A program made the position numbers and the translations under genes. A model generated the notes under the pieces. That model did not search any database and had not been told where the DNA came from. It saw only the letters and a list, made by a program, of their open reading frames with translations. 64,000 bases of DNA, taken from Harmothoe impar. Lineage: Eukaryota > Annelida > Polychaeta > Phyllodocida > Polynoidae. The DNA is taken from assembly GCA_947462335.1 (NCBI GenBank), contig OX381708.1:41605377-41669376 (forward strand). The letters are read 5' to 3'. Position 1 is the stretch's first letter. Each line of letters opens with the position of its first letter. Positions 1 through 10,983 of this stretch are shown here, piece after piece.

Positions 1-60
1 CGGGGAGAGTTACCTCAGTGATCACGTCTGGAGTTACAGTGATTCTTTTCTGTGTGTTCT

Positions 61-235
61 CTTTGCTATTTCATAATGAAAAATGATTGGTTTTTGATTG
101 TCCAACAGAACATCAATCCATGTTATTTATTTACTTCACTCAAGTAGTTAGAAGCACTGGGGTGGGTTGATATGAATATTCATATTTACGACCACCCACA
201 ATCGTCCAGCCTGTCCTAACAAAGGTGATGTCAAC
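61..235. repeat. Left copy of a diverged direct duplication
   Basis: This stretch aligns by eye with 1751-1920. Shared landmarks in the same order are CATAATGAAAnATGAT, an A/T-rich stretch with ACATCA, TTATTnAC, AAGTAnnTAGAAGCA, GGGTTGAT and CATATTTnCGACCA. The offset is about 1.69 kb. No open reading frame is shared, so this is duplicated non-coding DNA or two copies of a dispersed repeat. Confidence 0.55.
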
Positions 236-3200
236 TTCTGGAAAACATATACTTGGCAGAGAGAAGTTCATAATACTAGTAACAACAAGTGGATATTAAG
301 AGGATACCTATATAGAAAGAGATCCTCATCTTAATATAGTAAACAAAGAACACAAGTAAACAAAAAACACACAACCCGACCCCATCCACTCCAATAATGT
401 CTTATCTAAGTAGAAATACTATAGAAACCTCTTTTAGGATATTGGCAGACAAATCATGAATCTTACTTCCATTATGTACAATGATTCTCTTCATATCATG
501 ATAGGAACAGTGTCAAAGCCACACATTATATCATGGTGGGTAGCTGAGTAGAATACAAAAACTGTGTAGTAACAGTGCAGCTGTTCAGCGCTCTTACATA
601 TTCATACATGCAATTATTTGACTAAATTGTTCATGGATTGTACAGCAGTAAACTTCTAAATACCTTTTCTACTCCATCTATCAGGCTCCTTTATATTAAA
701 TAGTTCCCACTTCATATTTGATGTTAATGCACTGCTTTAGATCTTGGGGATAGAGTGACTTTCTACAGCCTTTCTATATTAGAAAATTAATATCCCTCTT
801 GACATTCTTATTGCATAGGGCTGCCAATCATCAATCTCTGATCTTGACATTTTGTTTTGAACTAATCAAAATGTATGACTTCATTCGCTGATGATAAAAT
901 TATATTAAAAGGTAATTACTTTTCAAAAGAATGCAATATTAGATTCTATTAATTAATTATAGGGTATGGACCATAATTATAGACAAAAGGGTTGTATTCT
1001 TAGAATTATCCCATCTTTTGTGCTGACATTCTAAATTTAGAATGTAAATGGAACATTTTCCGTGGGAAATTGCCACATACCGCACTTCCTGGTTGTCATG
1101 GAAACATTTTGGTCCTAGTCTCTTGAAAATTCCCTCAATAACTCAAAACTGACAACAGATCTTTAAGAAATTCCTCCTTGAACCAAATTCACATTTACTT
1201 AGCGTATATTTTTAGGAAATCAGACATTTTCGTCATTTGTAGTGGTCATTATGGGATACAGTGCGTTGAGAGCTTATTTATCATTTTCAGTTTTGAGTAA
1301 CAATGCATACATGTTCGAGATGTGATTCCCACAAAACTACTACCGTTAGGAGTATCTTAGCTTATGATATCTCATTTTAAAGATCCTGAGCAAATCTCTA
1401 TATTAGGTGGACCCAGGAGGGGGTAGTTTAAAGCATCGGCTGAAATGTATGATGGCGCATTCACACACTAATAATCATTATTATATGAATCATATAAATA
1501 AGTAATCTATGAGTCCTATTTAGTTCTGATTGAGGCTCCAGGCCCCAAAGCCCCTAGATTTCCCTATATGGGACAGGTCTGGTTTTGGAAATATGTGTGT
1601 TGTATTGAAGAGTATTTTCAAATGTTGGCCCTGACCTTCTTTTGCTAAGCGAATGCACTTGTTCATCCCATATGTCATTGAAAAGTCCTGGCATTAATTT
1701 CTGATATTTCACCATTGAATGGTAATACGATCGGGGCAAGCTTTATGACCTCTCTTCGCTACACCATAATGAAAGATGATAGACTTTTATCTATCTGCCA
1801 TAACATCAGGTACCACTTAGGTCGTTGTTTATTCACGGCACTAAAGTAAGTAGAAGCAACTGGCTGGGTTGATTGTACATCCATATTTGCGACCATCTGC
1901 AATAGTCCCCATCTCGGCTCGCTCTACAATCAGGTTATAAATCCAGGAATTTAGTTTGGGCACCCTGGAGATGTTGTGTGTAGAGATGAAGGATGGGGGT
2001 GAATATTAATGCAGTACCTGTGAATGGATGTAGTAGGTAGTGGAAGGGAGGCATAGGCAGGTGGTTATAGTCAGGAGTGCTATAGGAGTGTATTGGGTTG
2101 ATCGCAGTTAAAAAGTATGAAGTGCCGTTGGTATAGAAGAAACCACAGAATAACCAAAATATATTCATCACCTCCTGGTCTCTGAATCCTACTGAAAAGG
2201 GGGGAATTATATTTTGAGCCAACAGGAAATGATATTCCCAGCAGCAAGACCCTGTGCCATGTGCTTCTCAAGTACACGTACACTTGTGTTTGATGGACCT
2301 CTCACGCTCTCCCCTGTTCCCATCCCAACCCTTTTAAATTCCTGGATCTACCGCTGCAGGATGGATGATTAAATAAAATTACTAGTAAAATTGCCATAAT
2401 CAAGTGACCGACCTAAGCCATGCACCGGACAGCATTCAAATTTATGGTTATTCTCGGGATAGTGTAAGGCATGCACAATGTGACGAATGGTGCCATTCAA
2501 TGTCATGTGGTCGGTTCAATTGAAGCCAGGCTTTACAGTGGTGTAAGCAGGGGTGGGAGTTAGTGGGGTGGAGTGTGTGTTTGGTAAACAGGTACCTCAT
2601 GCAGCATGGGCACCTGCTAGGGACCCTGGAGGCAGGTCAGGTGTCAGGTAGCTATTCACCCTGGAGAAGATCTATGTCTACCTGTCGACTGCAGCCCATG
2701 TAGGTGGGTAGTCCCATAACCCTTATACTCGTACCCCTACCCTAGGGGCTGTTGATCCCTAACCTACTCATATATCCACATAAACATAGAAGCCAAATTG
2801 GATCCAACATCTTTGTGATATATGCCAATTTAAATAGGGACACCTGTGCTGAAAATAATATGAGCTACAATATATAAAGCAGTAGTTCTTCATACAATGG
2901 TTAATAGTCATGTCGAGCTACATACCACATCTTTCAGACATTGCCCAGCAGGCGTTGTACTATGCTATTTGCACATAGGTTCTTGTACGTCGGCCGAATT
3001 TTCTTTTCAGATTATATTTTGTAATCTGAAATTAGCTGCATTTATCGCATTCTGTAATACCCCTATACAGTAGGTGCGCCACTAGGAATACCTATAACTA
3101 TAGAAAAGCATGTTCTCTCCCTGTTCACTCCCTACACATAGCCTCACCTGTAACCAAGGCAACCTGCACACATCACTCAGCATTCAGACGTCAGACTGGC

Positions 3201-3660
3201 AGCAAAAATACAGGGTTTGCATTCACTTTCAACACAGCTCGTGACAAGCAGCCCGGCCGGCTGGAATCATTTACTGGAGTCATAAGGCCTGCTGAGCGAT
3301 GCTTTTTCTAGTGCAAGGGCCCGATGCTATTTCTAGGGAGTGAGGGTGTTTTTGCTTGTGTGGTCTGGTGCACGGATTTATGAAAGCCTATCTCATTTCC
3401 GTCTTCCCCTCCTTCTCATTTCTCCAGTCTCTGTCTCGGTTTGTCTGTCTCTTTTTGTCTCTGTCTGTCTACATAACTGTGACTGATTCCAAGTTAAGTC
3501 TTGCATTTGGGGGGCAAGAATAATGAAAAATATGTAGCTGTTTTGCAAGTTGAAGTGAATAAATTTGGTATCTGTAGATATTAAGGATGCACCATGTAAA
3601 GTTTGGTAATGTAATTGTCGCCTGTTGCAGAATAAGGACCATATAATTGATTTTGTATTG
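236..3660. other. No gene recognised; AT-rich non-coding DNA
   Basis: Apart from the right duplicate copy at 1751-1920, no exon-like reading frame with plausible splice sites and no recognisable protein motif was seen on either strand. The short open frames here (for example 1554-1739 and 1935-2222 on the minus strand) lack domain-like sequence. The stretch may be intergenic or an upstream intron of the EVA1C-like gene. Confidence 0.5.
1751..1920. repeat. Right copy of the diverged direct duplication
   Basis: Partner of 61-235, with the same order of short conserved words and many substitutions. The sequence between the two copies shows no further clear match by eye, so either only short segments survive or these are two insertions of one repeat family. 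Confidence 0.55.
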
Positions 3661-3675
3661 ACTTATCATAGAAAG

Positions 3676-3703
3676 GTGGTTTACGTGACGTCACGTAAAC
3701 CAC
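3676..3703. repeat. 28-bp perfect palindrome with a CRE-like core
   Basis: GTGGTTTACGTGAC is followed immediately by its exact reverse complement, so the 28 bases can form a cruciform. The centre reads TGACGTCA, the consensus CREB/ATF site. A further TCACGTAAACCAC follows at about 3710-3722. The outer GTGGTTTAC matches the terminal repeat of the element at 3872-6306, so this is probably a related transposon end rather than a regulatory element of a host gene. Confidence 0.75.
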
Positions 3704-3981
3704 AAAATGTCACGTAAACCACATGATTGCAGTTTGGCCTAGATATCAAAGGGTAGGTAATCAAATCATGTTTCTTCTCTTAGAGGAATAGGGTCTACAT
3801 AGGAAATAAATGCAATAAAATGCTAAACAGGCCCGTATCCAATTTTCTATACAATGAACAGATTAATGTTAGGTGGTTTACATAACGTTATGTAAACCCC
3901 CCCCCCTGAATGTCACGTAAACCACTCGTTATGTAAACCACATTTTCAACGTTTTGATGATATAAATAATTGTTTTAAGTG

Positions 3982-6010
3982 TTTTTTTTTAAAGTGTTTT
4001 ATTGGGTTGAATAATAACAAATACATAATAATATGAAAATGAAATTAACCTAGCACATGCGCATTGCATTACTTACGCTAGGACCCCTTGACTGTTCTGT
4101 ATGATTATAGCGTTAAAAAACACGGTATGGCGGACTACACATTGATTAAATCCAATATTTTGAAAATAACAACAGAAATTTCACTATTAATTACTTAATG
4201 CATTTGTGATGAGATGAGATGAGCGATGAGGAATAAGTGTTCATACAATAAATATCTAACACGTCAAAAACTATATTTTGAATAAAGAAAAGCTGGTTTA
4301 CATGAAACACGTCTTATAATTATTCTTTATCGCAATCTTAAAAGCACTAAGGCCCTCTATTTCAGTATATTCTGACTTTAATTGATTCCATCTGCTAATG
4401 GCTCTATAAAAAGCACTACGTAAGACAATCGGTTTTAAAGACCTAGGGACTGCCAGCCTCCGACCAACATTGCGTCTGGTGGGTAGGTTTCTATTATCCA
4501 GATTAACATCAGATTGAGCTAGACTGTGAGCATAGTATAACAAGTGCATGTCCCTCCTGTCACTAAGGCTCTGACATTTTCCCTTAGTATGTAGTTCATC
4601 AGTTGTATACTTTGGATTTTTTCCTAATTTGACATTATAAATAACACGTAGAGCTTTATTTTGTATTAATTGTAGCTCTCTATTTTCACCCAAATTATCC
4701 CTATCCCAAACATAATCAACATAGTCGAAGGTCGGCAGTACCATACTCTTATATACATCTAACGCTACCACCTCCTCCACATAGCCCCTAACCCGTATGT
4801 GTTGGTATAATCTGGTTCTGATATTATTCACAGTGTCCTTTCTATGTGTGACAAATTTAAGCTCAGGGTCCAAGACCAGGCCCAAGTAGGGAAAAGTGTT
4901 AACATGTTCCAGAACATTATTATTAAGTGTAAATACAGGGGGGGGGGGTGTAAGTTATTAAAATCACAATTAAAAGCCATCCATTTAGTCTTTTTTTCAG
5001 TAACTGTAAGGCTATTCCTGATACACCATGTGGACAGCAAAGGCAACATGTTATGTAAAAGTACAGGGGAGGAGGCAGACATAACAGCGTCGTCGGCATA
5101 TAACGTAATGTCAATCTCATCAGCGATTTTTGGCAAACTGTTAATATAAATAGAAAAAAGTACAGGGCCTAAGACAGACCCCTGGGGAACACCATATGTA
5201 ATATTAAGGTTAGTAGAAGTGATATCATTAGCTATGGTACATTGTTGTCGTTGGTTAAGATAACTATTGAAAAAGTCACAAGTTTTTTTACTAAGTCCAA
5301 AAGCGTATAATTTTTTAATCATAATTTTGTGTGATATCGTATCAAAGGCTTTTTTATAATCGAGATATAGAGAGTAGGTTGGTTTATTATTAATAGCATT
5401 TCTTATGATTGTGTAAAGGTGTTCCCCAATGGCCGACTGAGTTGAGCGTCCCTTACGGTAGCCATGCTGCGTAGGGCACAACAGATGCTGTGTCGACATG
5501 TATTCTTGCAGTCTAACACATATAATTTTTTCTAAGATCTTCCCTGGTAGGGGTAACAGGCTAATTGGACGTAGGTCATTGACATCATGTGAATTGCTTT
5601 TTTTATGTAAGGGCACAACAGTAGCATATTTCCATTTATCAGGAAAAGTGCTCGTGGATAAGCACTTATTGTATAAAATAACAAACACATCAGGTATAGC
5701 CATGAAAGCATCCTTTAAAATATTAGATTTCATATTTTTTATAGCAGAAGGCTTTTTACCATTAACATTCTTGGCTAGTTTTATAAAACTAATATGTGAG
5801 AGAGGAAAAAGAAGATCAGTATCAGGCACCGGGGTACCGTATGGGGCAGGTTCATCTTCACGTACAATAGGTAGTGTGGGTAGCGCATCAGCAAGTTTTC
5901 TACCAACATTGGCAAAAAAGGAATTTATATACTCAGCACAGTCACTAGGTGGTACAATAAGATTATTAGTATTATTTCTTAATTTTAATTTAAGTTATGG
6001 AACCATACAG
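3982..6010 (-). mobile_element. 5'-truncated non-LTR retrotransposon (LINE)
   Basis: Read on the minus strand, this contains a reverse-transcriptase region, a C-terminal region, then AATAAA near 4000 followed within about 10 bases by an A-run (T-run at 3982-3990 on the plus strand). That is the expected 3' end of a LINE. The 5' part, including the endonuclease, is missing. It lies inside the inverted-repeat element at 3872-6306 and therefore probably inserted after it. Confidence 0.85.
4298..5993 (-). pseudogene. LINE reverse transcriptase, frameshifted fragment
   Basis: The upstream frame (to 5829 and open to about 5993) carries reverse-transcriptase landmarks in order: DLRPISLLP, a GYRKGRSTQSA region, LYLDYKKAFDTI, YGVPQGSVLGP and the catalytic LYADDAV. 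The downstream frame (4885 to 4298) carries the C-terminal region typical of jockey/CR1-like ORF2 proteins, including LPTFDYVDYVWD and LQLIQNKALRVIY. The two frames part at the homopolymer near 4938-4946 (G-run on the plus strand), so one slippage event or sequencing error separates them. The clade call (jockey/CR1-like) is by motif style only. The copy is inactive because it is truncated and frameshifted. Confidence 0.88.
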
Positions 6011-6309
6011 TACACAAATTTCTGATGCCTGTGCATTCCATCCCAAATAGTGGTAAACATTATTTCATGATATCTTAAATATTTCTGTCTGTTTAGGCCA
6101 TCACGTAAACCACTCTCTTAAAATTACGGCTATCTTTTCCGGACTTCTAGACGTTATTCCACAAAGGCATTTGATATTTTTTGCTATTTTGTAAATTTAT
6201 CACACAAAACTAATTGGACTCTTCAATTTGAGCAATGAATGATGCTTGCTTCTAGATTATTTGATTTAGAAAAATGGATTTTAATGCCTCCGTTATGTAA
6301 ACCACCTAA

Positions 6310-7030
6310 AAGTTATAGACATTTTCCCATTCAATAAAAAATTGTTATATATGCAATATAAATTTAATAAGTAAATAGAATTATATACCTGAACACTAAC
6401 CCTGATGGTCAATACCAACAGTCATTGTTAAAACTGCCTAGCAGGTGCCTAAATAATTTTCTGAACATTTATAACATGGGTTTGGACATGGTGTTTTGGG
6501 GCACCTTTCATTTTGATTACTGAAAAATATATAGAAAACTTTACCTGAAGTAGTGAAAATATATATCAATATTATGGGTGTGACCTCAGGATTACATCCA
6601 TACCAACCAAATCCCTCCACATAAAATAGTAAAGACTCCATGAGACAAAAGACATCAATGCCAGACTTAACTTGGAACCAGTCCTGTCTCTTTTCCCTGT
6701 CTCTGGATTCTCTCAGGTATCTCTCAGGTCTCGTGTGGTTAACCATCCTGGCCATCTGTCAGCAGAGTTCCTACCCGACATTTTTAATTTGCTGAACTGC
6801 ATAGTTTCCTCTTTGATTTCGTACCATTGCCTGGTATTTCTGGTTTGGGGTTACTGCTTTGATTGGATAGAGACCACCCATATTGCAAGGACTGGTTCTA
6901 GTTTAGATTTGTACCTCTCAGGGTTAGTAGGCCTACATGTTGGATAATATGAAGTATAAGCCTAACTTAGGGAAATGGCGCAATCTTGAAACGATGTGAT
7001 TGCTCATTGTTTTTGTCATCATCCATTCTG
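6310..7030. other. No gene recognised
   Basis: Non-coding. The open frames at 6438-6755 (minus) and 6672-6947 (plus) overlap each other, lack known motifs and have no convincing splice signals. Confidence 0.4.
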
Positions 7031-7284
7031 TTTACACTGTAAAAAGTTGTTGTTTGTGAACAGTAAAATGTGCTGTAACTGTCCCGTTCTGTAGCTGTAA
7101 AAAATAATACAGCAACTTTTGCTGTACATGTACAATTCTGTTACTGTAGATGCAGGTTCGAATCCCATAACCAGCAATTAGAGGGAGAGAGAGTAGAGAG
7201 GTTGGAGGGAGTACTATACTCCACAGCTCAAATATGACCTGATCTTTTCAAAAGCCTATTTATGCAGGCTACATATAAGTGATT

Positions 7285-7362
7285 GCCCCTCTAGCTCAGT
7301 CGGTAGAGCAGTGGGAGATGTAGTCTGAGGGTCAGCGGTTCCAGTCCCGACAGGACTACATT
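7285..7362 (+). repeat. tRNA-derived SINE-like head
   Basis: A-box-like TAGCTCAGTCGGTAGAGCA and B-box-like GGTTCCAGTCCC are spaced as in a tRNA promoter. The anticodon arm and the T stem do not pair properly, so this is a tRNA-derived repeat or decayed tRNA, not a functional tRNA gene. Confidence 0.5.
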
Positions 7363-7680
7363 TCTCCTGATGCAATTCTAAGTATAATATATTTTGGTAC
7401 ACTGAAATGTTACTATTGAAAATATGCAGAGGATAAAACCAATGTATCTCTACAATCTGCAGGAAAGATAGTAAAATTTACTTTGAAAAACGTAGGCCAT
7501 CAAGATTACACTCCAACTAATGGTAGTTCAGTACTTATTAGTACATTACTGCAATAGGGTAATTTTCATATCAACATGAACAGTCTAGTTCTAAAATTGC
7601 CCCCAGGGATCCTGTGTTGACTACTTTACCATTCACACATAAGTAGGAGGTGTTTCAATGCACCTGACATGCAGGATTCA

Positions 7681-7745
7681 CTGGTGTAGTGGTCATGGTT
7701 CGGGACTATGGATTGGAAGCTGGGGGTTCAAATCTCCAAGATGTT
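7681..7745 (+). repeat. tRNA-derived SINE-like head
   Basis: GGTGTAGTGGTCA resembles a tRNA D-arm (A box) and GGGGGTTCAAATCTCC resembles a T-arm (B box), about 30 bases apart. The acceptor stem cannot be closed convincingly. It is best read as the promoter head of a tRNA-derived retroposon inside the element at 7035-7878. Confidence 0.45.
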
Positions 7746-7878
7746 GCATATGTGAGCCCTTTTAGAACTCAGGTCTGCGTCTATAGTAGATTCTACTGTA
7801 GGTCTACAGCAGAATTTACTGGAACCAAAGTTGCCCCCAATATTTGCTGTACAGGAACACTACTTACTTCTCACAGTG

Positions 7879-10108
7879 TACGGTACACTGTGACTCGAAT
7901 TTCGTCCCCGGATCAGTCTGCTCAAGATGGACAAGGCTTTCGTCTCACGAGAATATCAATGATAGCTTTTGTTTCATTATTTCTATGTTTCATCGCTATT
8001 AAACTATTTGTCGCCCACTCTTCATTCTGTGTCTTGGATCTATACCTGTCCCAAGTTGGTCGTCCTTGAATACTCTTCTCACTGCAAGACAGGCCAAGTC
8101 ATGCCATTATAGCTCTTACAGGTGAGTTTGGCAACTCATCCCTCAGGGTCCGCCCACCCAATAAGCACACTCCCTGTCACTGTGGGCCCTGTGGGCTCCA
8201 GGTGATCACATTGCTTCCATGTGATTACTGTGCGTGATTACTTTGGATATATGTATAGGACTAATATGATGGGATGGTATACATATAAATCAATTTGCGC
8301 TAACCCTTCTGCTGAGATTGGCATGGTAGCTTTGTATAAGTGTGTGGTCATTATCCAAAGTATATGCCTCTCTGTATAATCATTGTAATTGTAATATTAT
8401 GTATGCTCTCGTAAGCAACATTTCCTTTGTTATGAAGACAGCTCTATATTCTGTCAGATTGTGTTGGACTTGCTGGCGCTTATGATTGTAGAATCTTGAT
8501 TGAAGTGAAATTGAATAATAGTTTGCTACGAGTATTTAATGAGGGAATACTGAGAGAGTGTAAACGTCGGCCATTGTATCGATGTGACAGTAACCATTTG
8601 ATACTAGTAGTGTGATTGCCCTCCACAAAGTCAGAATGAAGCAAGGCCCGATAGGTTGGACATTATGTAGGAGAGGTGGGTGTTTAAGCAGTGCAATAGC
8701 ACGCCATATAGACATAATGGCCTGATTCTGGACAAGGACTAGGTTCTATGGACTATCTGCTCACAACGAATGCACCTCACAAGAAGTAGCCAATAGGACC
8801 ACCGGGCAATGAAACCCTAGAGTATGTAGGTAGTTGTTGGGGCGTGTATCCTATTACCCCCTCTTCTACCTCGGCTGTGGTTGGCACGCAAGAACTCAGT
8901 ATAGTTTATGTACAAACAGAAAAAGATTGTGGAGGCCATGCAAGTCTTGGTTTAAGTAAGGTGAAGGGGCGCTATGCATTTCACTCTGAAGTGAGCATCA
9001 AGGCCATTGGGGGAGGGGAGTAGGCATGGCTGGCATGCTGTAAGAGCTCAAGGTGGCTGATACATATAGGGGATTTGTTGGGGGGTGTAGGATCCCAAGT
9101 GGGAATAGAGTGTAGCTTGACATGACAGTATAGATAAGAGAAGAAATACATTTTCGAAATGCCTTAGAGTTACTTGCCTTCCAGATACCTGCCTTCAGGT
9201 TACGTATCTCCAATCGACATGCTTTCAGGTTACTTGCCATCACTTAAGTGATGAAAGTGGAGAACAGTCGTAATGCATCTGAATAACAAATAAGCAATTC
9301 CGGAATAACATATCCCATAGAAATGTCCTTAGTAATACAACAGCTTGCATTCATGTCCCAAAGGTATATAGACACTAGGAGCATGCATAGCCTTCCTATA
9401 ATAAGCACAGGTGCTGTTACCACCCACTTCCCTTCACCCCTAGCCCCATGCTGCACACCAACAGCCTTTGAAGATGAACTTTTGCGCCACTTGATGATAA
9501 CACATCTGGTCAATACATCATAGACGCGCCCATTGTGAGACACGGTGGAAAGCTTCCCTAAGAGCCGATCGCTGGATGAGAGGAAGAGGGCAATGGTTGA
9601 CCCACCATGAATATACTAGGTCCAACATCTATCACCAACTCTACCAGACTATATCACTTTACTCCTGAGAGTATAATATATTACTTTCCATTTTGATGAG
9701 TGTAGCGTAGACCATTAGCCGTCCCTAGTAGCAAGTTCTTTGAACATATATTCAGTCCGATGCTGTGAGCAAAAAGTGCTTCTCGATTTACTTTCTGAGG
9801 CAGGTGGACATCGATGTCACATATATAGACTTAAATCAGTTAAGTCTTCAAGATTGATTTGATGATTCCTGTAGAATTTGCCTGATTATAGACGGCAGAT
9901 TCCACGTAACGACTTGATCATACAGTATGTGGTACATTATAGTCAACCCATGGTTTCCCTTCACTACAATGGAGCTATGTCAGCAGTGGGTCTCATGAAA
10001 ATTGCAATAGACCGATTCAATACAACCCTGGGATTGAGAGAGCAAACTGCCAAGAGCATCCCCAGGGGAGCTGGACACTGGAAACTGATTGCCCTACAAC
10101 CATAGGTA
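7879..10108. other. No gene recognised
   Basis: No exon with recognisable protein content was found. The open frames at 8998-9243, 9244-9543 and 9878-10105 lack motifs or splice support. A run of repeated TTACTTGCC/CCTTCAGGTTAC words near 9170-9240 is a small degenerate tandem repeat. Confidence 0.4.
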
Positions 10109-10983
10109 CACTGTAAGAAGTAAGTACTGTACACCTACAGCAAAAGTTGCTGGCAACTTTTGTTCCAGTAGATTTTGCTGTAGGTGTACAGCAACTGACT
10201 TGCTGTAAATTTACAGCAACTTCTACTGTAAATTTACAGCAACTTCTACTGTAAATTTACAGCAACTTCTACTGTAAATTTACAGCAACTTCTACTGTTC
10301 ATCTACAGCAAAAGTTGCTGGCAACTTTTGTTCCAGTAGATTTTGCTGTACATGTACAGCAACTGGGTGCTGTAAAGTTACAGCAACTTCTACTGTAGGT
10401 TTCATATTGTTGTTCTCATCAATTTATATCAATTAATACGCATGCATGGAGAGTACTTTCCTGCATAATAGTTCAATCTCAGCTAGGAAAATACACACCA
10501 CACAATGTAATGGTTTAATCCTGCTTCAATACAGCTGAACCGTATTTGATACCAGCTTTTCCCCAGTCCGGGCACTTAAGCATTTAACTATTCCCACCAA
10601 TGTGGTGTCTATTCTATACTTTTGCTGTTTTTTTTGTATTATTCAACACAATAATGCAAATATCAATACACTTTATGATAACTGCATTCAGTCTCTCTCA
10701 TTCATTCTTATTCTACAATGTCTTGAGAGATTGTGAGGCTTTATTTGACTCGGGAAAGGGTTGGGTGGAATAATTAATACAGAAATGGTCTACTACTGCC
10801 ACCTAGCGGGGGAAATCTACAGCACAATGTACTGTAAATGTACAGCAACATTGCCGGAGACCCAATTTACAGTACATAATGCTGTAATTATATAGCAAAT
10901 AGTGCTGTAATACCAACTACAGCAAAAAGTGCTGTAAATGTACAGCACATTGTGCTGTTTAAATACAGTAACTTCTTACAGTG
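10109..10983. mobile_element. TA-flanked TACAGCA-type non-autonomous transposon
   Basis: CACTGTAAGAAGT at the left end and ACTTCTTACAGTG at the right end are exact inverted repeats, each flanked by TA (10107-10108 and 10984-10985). Both subterminal regions are packed with short palindromic words (TGCTGTA/TACAGCA, CTGTAAATTTACAG). A 23-bp unit containing ACTGTAAATTTACAGCAACT is repeated about four times at 10200-10300. There is no coding capacity. The whole element, read in reverse complement, matches 43068-43873, including the unique centre with the AGATTGAACTAT and CCGGACTGGGG region. Confidence 0.88.

Larger units (their letters stand above)
3872..6306. mobile_element. TA-flanked inverted-repeat element interrupted by a LINE
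   Basis: GGTGGTTTACATAACG at 3872-3887 is matched exactly in inverted orientation by CGTTATGTAAACCACC at 6291-6306. Both ends are flanked by TA (3870-3871 and 6307-6308), the target signature of Tc1/mariner-type elements. The left end is itself a 24-bp perfect palindrome (3875-3898). Subterminal CACGTAAACCAC words recur at 3914-3925 and near 6102-6113. No transposase frame is present, so it is non-autonomous. Most of its current length is the minus-strand LINE at 3982-6010. Confidence 0.7.
7035..7878. mobile_element. TA-flanked TACAGCA-type element, degenerate copy
   Basis: The left end begins CACTGTAAAAAGTTG after TA (7033-7034). The right end finishes ACTTCTCACAGTG before TA (7879-7880). 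The internal edges carry the same TGCTGTA/TACAGCA words seen in the elements at 10109 and 43068. This copy is more diverged and contains two tRNA-like sequences (7285-7362 and 7681-7745) that look like nested insertions or captured SINE heads. Confidence 0.55.

Noticed and set aside
7285..7362. Functional tRNA gene
   Set aside because: A-box and B-box words are present, but the T stem and anticodon stem do not pair, so a tRNA-derived repeat is the better call.
10180..10300. Regularly repeated 23-bp units resembling a CRISPR array
   Set aside because: There are no unique spacers between units, the unit is palindromic and subterminal in a TA-flanked element, and the genome is animal.
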